DNA of 18,398 nucleotides from an uncultured Eubacterium sp. (GTDB lineage: Bacteria > Bacillota > Clostridia > Lachnospirales > Lachnospiraceae): the NCBI GenBank assembly GCA_910584345.1, contig CAJTZX010000066.1:1-18398 (forward strand), written 5' to 3'. Numbering within the stretch: position 1 is the first letter of the stretch; the number at the start of each line of letters is the position of its first letter. Of the stretch, positions 14,401 through 18,398 are shown one piece after another. The notes under the pieces are model-generated. The model was not told the DNA's origin. It saw nothing but the letters and a program-made list of their open reading frames with translations, and searched no databases. A program made the position numbers and the translations under genes.

Positions 14401-16682
14401 TGGATACACAACATCAAAATGTGCATACAGGTACAAAACATACGGATGCAGCCTACGATGCAGCGAATTGTATTCTGAACGCAACGGATATTTTAATGGA
14501 AAAAATGATGTATTCGCTGCCGGCATCACAGGTTCTTTCAGGAATTGGAAAAGATAAGAGCCTGGATGAAAAAGTATCGCAGTTGGATCAGTCTTTGCAG
14601 GCGATGGAGCAGATGATGACACTGTTTTATCAGCATAAGGGATTAAGCGATGGGACTGATACAGAAAAGATTCACAGGTATCCTTCCCAACATTTGAATA
14701 TTCGTTATATGCGTATGTTTGCCGGAGCTTTTATGTATGCGGCCGGAAACCATATCGGCATTGAATGGGATTCAGCAACGCTGGCAGGAGCAGCCAAGAG
14801 CTGGAACAGCTTTGGATGGGGAATTGCACATGAGATTGGCCACAATATTAACCAGGGTTCTTATGCCATTGCAGAGGTTACCAATAATTATTTTGCACAG
14901 CTGATGAAGAAAATTGCAGACGGAACCACACGTTTTTCATATGACGAGGTGTATAAAAAAGTTACCTCCAAAACGATCGGACGCTCATCGAATGTGGCGA
15001 CCCAGCTTGCAATGTATTGGCAGTTATATCTGGCATATGGCAATGAGAAAAACGACGCGCGTATTTACACGAATGCAAAAGAACAGTTTGATAACTTATT
15101 CTTTGCAAGAGTTGACACTTATGCCAGAAATCCAAAAGCGGCCCCGCAGGGCGGAGTTACATTAGACGGCGGCACAGACCAGAACTTGATGCGGCTTGCA
15201 TGTGCTGCGGCAGAAAAGAATATTCTCACGTTTTTTGAACGGTGGGGTATGGTTGCAGATGAGACGACGATAAAATATGCCAATCAATTTGAGAAAGAAA
15301 CAAAAGCGATTTATTATGTCAATGATGCAGTCAGGGATTATCGGATTGACCAAAAAGAAAAAGAACAGACGGATACGATATTAGAAAAAGACGTAGTTAC
15401 CGCTTCGGTAAAGGCAGGATCCAACGAAGTAACGATTACGATGCGGACGAATCAGAATCCGGAGCTTATTCTTGGTTATGAGATTATCCGTAGTATGACT
15501 AACAATGGACAAACAGAGTCTAGGGTGATCGGCTTCCAGCCAATGGATACTGCCGATTCTACCATATTTACAGATCGTGTGAGTACAGTGAATAACCGCG
15601 TGCTTTCTTATAAGGTGCGTGCGGTTGACAAATTTTTAAACTATTCAAATGCGGCAGACGCAGGTTTTGTAAAAATCCAAACAGACGGAATATTAGATAA
15701 ATCTGGTTGGACAATTACGGAGACAAATATGATATCAGAAGATGATATCGATATTCCAACAGATGCCGATCATCCAGACAGCGGTTATGACGCAGAGGAT
15801 CCAGGTCGTGTAGAAGCTGCAAAAGTAAATAGTATTGCACGCATCATTGATAACGATACGACGAAAGAAGGCACGTATCAGGAAGCGGCTGACCATACTG
15901 TGGATACTGCTTCCGTTACGATAGATATGCATCGCATAGAAGCGGTTACTGCTTTGAAATATCAAGGAAGCAAACTTGATTCGATTACGATAGAGGTCAG
16001 TCAAAACGGACAAGACGACTGGCTGGAAGTAAAGAAAGACTACACAGGGCTAAAAAATGTAAAAGAGACGCAAAAGACAGACGTGTGGTTTGATGCTGTA
16101 AAAGAAACGGAACGAGAACATTGGATTGGTACTTATGACGCCAGATATATACGGCTGACATTCAAAAAATCCGGTCCAGCTGCTATTCAGGAAATTGAAA
16201 TCTGCGGTCCGTCTGGAGATCATCTGGAGTTCTTAACAGCAGAAAGTGGAAAACCTGCAGTCGGAATATTAAAAGCGGATTATCCATATGGAACCGGAAC
16301 AAAAGATGTGATTCCAAAAGGTTCTCTTGTGTTTACGGGAACCTACAAAGGAAATCCTGCTTATAATGTGATTGTATTGTATGATACGGATGGAAATGTG
16401 ATCGGCGCAAAAGACAAAGAAGTTCATGCAGAACAAGTTATTTTTGCACCGGATCCAAAAGACGGCAATCTGGGTGAAACATCCGACGGCACCTGGGTCT
16501 ATTATATAGAACCGGGAGATTGGGACGAAACGACGGTTCGCAACCTTCAGGGAATACGCGGAGAATTATATCGCGTTGATGATGCGAAGACAATGGAAGC
16601 AGAACGTATTGTCAGCGATACACAGTTATTAGAACTGCCTGCCGTATTGCCGGAAATCACATTGACAGGAAGCTCTTTTTAG
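11472..16682 (+). CDS. Secreted multidomain M60-like (mucin-degrading type) metallopeptidase with dockerin
   Basis: A 1736-residue secreted protein starting at ATG 11472 after AAAGGAAAGGAA. The signal peptide ends near AYGA (residue 29). Domains in order: a beta-sandwich (30-130); a type-I dockerin (140-190) with two calcium loops, GDVDGDGDIDEDD and DLNYDGKVDLADL; a carbohydrate-binding-like beta domain (about 200-380); two FN3 domains (about 383-480, 482-590); a discoidin/F5-8C-like module (596-755); the M60-like peptidase (about 830-1285); FN3 (about 1307-1401); a second F5-8C-like module (about 1422-1580); and a C-terminal beta domain. The active site is H1120-E-I-G-H1124 with E1135 ten residues on, the HExxH...E gluzincin pattern of M60/enhancin peptidases. 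These cleave mucin-type O-glycoproteins in studied gut relatives. There is no LPXTG, SLH or membrane anchor, so attachment, if any, would be through the dockerin. The cohesin-like gene follows 36 bases later. Substrate is inferred from the family. Confidence 0.9.
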   Translation: MKKRFAAALLSACLALGPCAGYYVPAYGAQQNAVLTDMKQSTLEVEVASTQWFPYEGNVIVKISDGSGRNDQKELTIAKDASAEAIFQVPQGDYTVSVQAEKFASYTQQIHTEAGWIHKIKVCSSKIQNGSSAVPGWLRSGDVDGDGDIDEDDSNALQAAIRAGKDEKACDLNYDGKVDLADLNLLVQSKDEKQESAVEKLWSVDSSAVTAESGTKLIDSAGFEAMFQEEGSVKLQNESGSVISEEHPVEFTIALTDGNEKQAPKLGGMTIKAPQQIYGSSTVSQIADGTATIVYLDADGTEKTRQISLYEKQENASIAAFSFRENREKISTEADGSLVLDFGGQIAVKRVSIRITGTTKKEQNLVEIAKVTFINHMEDHIPAPQLDIPDILSVTPGSKKLTVAWSAQKNITGYELYISGPVKNQSGVESQVIAVSDVSYEVSSINQKNLVNYKDYTLKVRSVNGDWRSPWSQVKTAKPLPQAKPAAPDNVKAAGGYRSITVSWKDMDDSDGYMVYYKEKDAAEYEPAVKGFVQTKEGTGRLHGTSYTINGLKEHAAYLVYVTSWNEFGWSGKSLVSEAVTRSEAAPVLPSYRLLNTPNGVGQVTAHIVDAVIGGSDASMVNSPLDTKKNSGLGLVDNDYASYWSKVDWEDGVQYPAATKGMTITLDQEYEMNYFTFAAADQKAGFDTVRIEYWNEADAHNEKIAGARLLEKHDVNDNPYYIVKLDETIKANKIKMSIGRSYVREEMKVGEIRFYRYDSLEDEIMALYTDEMHMTLRDDVTLQTIQALENRLDTPDAESSEKHPLYQELALEIQTAKEILTTGLDAARRIHPQITAQKDGHLGFGGLNAWQPLGRTAYAKETLLVYVGHPTKRTGDAAQLQLVFTQHHAESSGLARIVNLKVGRNMITVPQLSDKEAERGGQIYAAYTGTSDTDAYAVRISGGSPIPVLDVYGKNAGERTEAIRAYIQELEAHTASLDTQHQNVHTGTKHTDAAYDAANCILNATDILMEKMMYSLPASQVLSGIGKDKSLDEKVSQLDQSLQAMEQMMTLFYQHKGLSDGTDTEKIHRYPSQHLNIRYMRMFAGAFMYAAGNHIGIEWDSATLAGAAKSWNSFGWGIAHEIGHNINQGSYAIAEVTNNYFAQLMKKIADGTTRFSYDEVYKKVTSKTIGRSSNVATQLAMYWQLYLAYGNEKNDARIYTNAKEQFDNLFFARVDTYARNPKAAPQGGVTLDGGTDQNLMRLACAAAEKNILTFFERWGMVADETTIKYANQFEKETKAIYYVNDAVRDYRIDQKEKEQTDTILEKDVVTASVKAGSNEVTITMRTNQNPELILGYEIIRSMTNNGQTESRVIGFQPMDTADSTIFTDRVSTVNNRVLSYKVRAVDKFLNYSNAADAGFVKIQTDGILDKSGWTITETNMISEDDIDIPTDADHPDSGYDAEDPGRVEAAKVNSIARIIDNDTTKEGTYQEAADHTVDTASVTIDMHRIEAVTALKYQGSKLDSITIEVSQNGQDDWLEVKKDYTGLKNVKETQKTDVWFDAVKETEREHWIGTYDARYIRLTFKKSGPAAIQEIEICGPSGDHLEFLTAESGKPAVGILKADYPYGTGTKDVIPKGSLVFTGTYKGNPAYNVIVLYDTDGNVIGAKDKEVHAEQVIFAPDPKDGNLGETSDGTWVYYIEPGDWDETTVRNLQGIRGELYRVDDAKTMEAERIVSDTQLLELPAVLPEITLTGSSF

Positions 16683-16718
16683 CCATTGCGAAAGAGCTTG
16701 TTAAGAGGGACAGAAAAA

Positions 16719-18038
16719 ATGAGAAAAAAAATAAAAAGAAGTATTTTTCGTATGATCGTGTGCTGCTTTGCAATACTTTTGTTTCCTCCGCATATCGTAT
16801 CAGCAGACGCTGGTGGAGAGCTTACGGTTGGAAATCAAAAAATTACAGTAACACTACAAAAGCCACAAGAAGAACCGGAAGCGATTACTTCTGTACGCTT
16901 CTTTTTGACCGTTTCCGTATTGGAAGGACAGATGCAGGAGCCATCGTTTGAGTTTGCGGAGAACGTGTTAAGTATCCAAAAGCCGGATGGAGTTCGCAGC
17001 GCAGCCATAACCGGACAAAACGGCAGTTATTTGATAGATATTATTATATCAGAAAAAGCCGACCAGGATATTTTTGCGGGAGGAAATCAGGCAGTGATAG
17101 GCACATTGAATCTGTCTCCTTCCAGCGAGTCTTTTAGAATACAGGCTGCATTTACAGGAGTGCCGTCCTCTGACGACAAACAGCCGGTATTACGGTACAT
17201 CAATCATACCGGCCAGTCTGTACAGGTTGTTCCACTATCAGGTGTAAGACCCGTCATCTGCACAGATACAAATGGTTCCAATCATACGACGATACCGGAA
17301 ATCCCAGGCTATCCGGTAACTCCAAATGTGCCGGGCAACCCGGTAACACCTGCGAACCCAGATATGCAAACACCGGATAACCCTTCTACAACGCCGGAAT
17401 TGCCAAATGATACGATAACAGACAACCCACAAACGCCGGATGAAACATCTGATTTTACAAAAAAAGCGGCGCCAAAGCTTACGCTTTCCGCAAAAAATAA
17501 AAGCAGTAAAATTTCGTTTGCATGGAACCGTATCGAAGGAGCAGACGGATATCAGATTTATCGTTACGAAGAAGAAATAAAAAGATATACAAGAGTAAAA
17601 ACAATTGCAAACGCAGAAAAGACGTCTTATACCAAAACGATGGAATATGCAACCTCATACGCATTTCGAGTACGTGCATATCAAACTTCATTAGAAGGCA
17701 CCAGAGTTTATGGGAAATTTAGCCCGATCGCCAAGGTGACTACTGCACCACCTAAAGTAACGAAATTGTCTTTGCGGCAGCTTAAATCTGCAAAAGCAGC
17801 TCTTACTTGGCAGCCACAAGAAGGAGTACACGGTTATCAGATTTACCGCGGCACAAAGAAAAACGGGACTTATACACGCATCAAGACATTAAAAAACAGT
17901 CAGTCCCAAAAATACTCCGGAATCAGCCAAAAACGCGGCAAAATCTATTATTATAAAGTCCGGGCTTACGTGACAGGAGAAGATGGCGTTCGCAAGTATG
18001 GAACATTTAGCAGTGTAAAGAAGCTGGTGATTCGCTGA
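16719..18038 (+). CDS. Secreted protein with cohesin-like domain, Pro/Thr linker and two FN3 domains
   Basis: ATG 16719 is chosen, about nine bases after AGAGGG; an in-frame TTG at 16686 would add eleven residues ahead of the signal peptide. The 439-residue product has a signal peptide (RKKIKRSIFRMIVCCFAILL..., cleavage near SADA, residue 31). Residues 33-165 form a beta-sandwich whose pattern (ITVTLQ, AITSVRFFLTVSV, YLIDIIISEKADQDIF, QAVIGTLNLSP) follows the cohesin fold. Sequence identity is too low to be sure, and an Ig-like or carbohydrate-binding fold is the alternative. A Pro/Thr-rich linker (about 188-248, repeating PVTP and TPD) leads to two FN3 domains (250-342 and 345-439), each with GYQIYR and a KVRAY-type strand. 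There is no LPXTG or SLH anchor. The gene lies 36 bases after the dockerin-bearing peptidase with no terminator between, so they should be co-transcribed. A role as its partner or adaptor is inferred. Confidence 0.8.
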   Translation: MRKKIKRSIFRMIVCCFAILLFPPHIVSADAGGELTVGNQKITVTLQKPQEEPEAITSVRFFLTVSVLEGQMQEPSFEFAENVLSIQKPDGVRSAAITGQNGSYLIDIIISEKADQDIFAGGNQAVIGTLNLSPSSESFRIQAAFTGVPSSDDKQPVLRYINHTGQSVQVVPLSGVRPVICTDTNGSNHTTIPEIPGYPVTPNVPGNPVTPANPDMQTPDNPSTTPELPNDTITDNPQTPDETSDFTKKAAPKLTLSAKNKSSKISFAWNRIEGADGYQIYRYEEEIKRYTRVKTIANAEKTSYTKTMEYATSYAFRVRAYQTSLEGTRVYGKFSPIAKVTTAPPKVTKLSLRQLKSAKAALTWQPQEGVHGYQIYRGTKKNGTYTRIKTLKNSQSQKYSGISQKRGKIYYYKVRAYVTGEDGVRKYGTFSSVKKLVIR

Positions 18039-18043
18039 AAGAT

Positions 18044-18063
18044 TTCTATAATAGAAGTTTTTT
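18044..18063 (+). terminator. Weak terminator after the cohesin-like gene
   Basis: TTCTA (18044-18048) and TAGAA (18052-18056) form a short A/T stem, followed after one base by a run of T (18058-18063). The stem is weak but the T-run and position fit. Confidence 0.45.
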
Positions 18064-18068
18064 AAGAA

Positions 18069-18317
18069 AACCGTTCAGATTATATGTTGCATATTGGCTT
18101 CTCGGACGTCGGATGACAGGGAGCCGCGTTGGCTTCTGGTTCCTTTTCCAGAATTCTTAGTGATTCTTAGTATTTTGGAATAGCATGTCCCGCTTTATCG
18201 GGTATGGACACAGGCAGACCAGGCAAACGCCCTCTCTCAGCATCCGGGAATCCATAATATGAAACACATGATCTGAACGGTTACGTAAATCGTTACTATT
18301 CACGGGGGTGGACAAGT
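18069..18317. repeat. First copy of a 249-bp repeat unit with a palindromic body
   Basis: This stretch has no gene. Its first 81 bases recur at 18318-18398 at a constant offset of 249 bases, with about 59 of 81 positions identical by hand count and no gap. Within the unit, 18069-18092 and 18259-18282 are inverted repeats matching in 21 of 24 positions (the outer 12, AACCGTTCAGAT, perfectly). Weaker pairing continues inward (GGCTTCTCGGACG against bases 18239-18256). Internal hairpins include TGTCC/GGACA (18186-18190, 18206-18210) with an alternative CCCG/CGGG, and CCAGAAT/ATTTTGG. The tail carries GTTACTATTCACGGG (18292-18306), found inverted at 41-55. It could be a MITE-like element or a structured RNA; no open frame or transposase is present. 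Confidence 0.6.
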
Positions 18318-18398
18318 AACAGTTTAGACAAAGTGTTGCTTTTGGGCCTCCCGGACGCCGGATGGTGGGGAGCTGCCCTTGTTTCTTGTTCCTGTTCC
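18318..18398. repeat. Second copy of the 249-bp repeat, cut by the window end
   Basis: It aligns without gaps to 18069-18149 (about 73% identity). Several differences keep base pairing: the first copy can pair GGCTTC with GGAGCC, while this copy pairs CTCCC with GGGAG and GGGC with GCCC around the same GGACGxCGGATG loop. That hints at a selected hairpin. The downstream arm lies outside the window. Confidence 0.6.

Noticed and set aside
17281..17460. Repeating CCGGTAACTCC/CCGGTAACACC-type bases as a DNA repeat or CRISPR-like array
   Set aside because: They encode the Pro/Thr linker in frame. The period is irregular and there are no spacers.
17460..18035. The similar halves of the second secreted protein as a recent DNA duplication
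   Set aside because: The two FN3 domains share only short motifs (GYQIYR, the KVRAY strand) at protein level. They are ordinary tandem FN3 domains, not a recent DNA repeat.

Overview
The window looks like a chromosomal segment of a gut-type Clostridia, most likely a Lachnospiraceae. The evidence is moderate-to-low G+C, strong AGGAGG-type ribosome binding sites, a tmRNA with a short Clostridia-like tag (ANDNLAYAA), PepSY operons, fibronectin-III proteins of the GYQIYR type, a DUF1703-type ATPase/nuclease and a secreted M60 mucin-type peptidase. The genus cannot be fixed from the sequence. All genes I support lie on the + strand; no tRNA, rRNA, CRISPR array or transposase gene was found.

Layout. 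(1) 1-1214: a decayed module. A MarR-family regulator has lost its start codon (ATA where ATG is expected) and carries a frameshift. It runs into the C-terminal remnant of a 4Fe-4S aldo/keto reductase, followed by a terminator. (2) 1215-4132: an A+T-rich islet with a 28-codon leader ORF, a single-pass membrane protein, a 57-residue protein overlapping it, and a 611-residue TIR-SLOG protein. This is a candidate anti-phage or NAD-nucleotide signalling operon and the strongest lead for an undescribed system. (3) 4287-4740: tmRNA (ssrA) with its own promoter and terminator. (4) 4800-8646: response regulator, histidine kinase, three-PepSY lipoprotein and three-PepSY secreted protein, with evenly spaced TTTCATAAG-like boxes between kinase and lipoprotein. 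(5) 8672-10463: a self-contained unit (promoter, AAA-ATPase/PD-(D/E)XK gene, terminator). (6) 10612-11265: a four-helix membrane protein of unknown role. (7) 11366-18063: two secreted proteins, a 1736-residue dockerin-bearing M60-like metallopeptidase and a 439-residue protein with a cohesin-like N-domain and two FN3 domains. They may form a cell-surface or secreted mucin-degrading complex. (8) 18069-18398: a tandem, internally palindromic repeat with a period of 249 bp, running off the end. Short relatives of it occur at 41-55 (inverted) and 11307-11326.

How the parts fit. The two-component system probably controls the PepSY genes through the repeated boxes. The dockerin peptidase and the cohesin-like protein are adjacent, and are probably co-transcribed and functionally paired. 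The TIR-SLOG operon looks like a defence cassette lying upstream of ssrA. All functional calls rest on reading motifs by eye; no database search was run.
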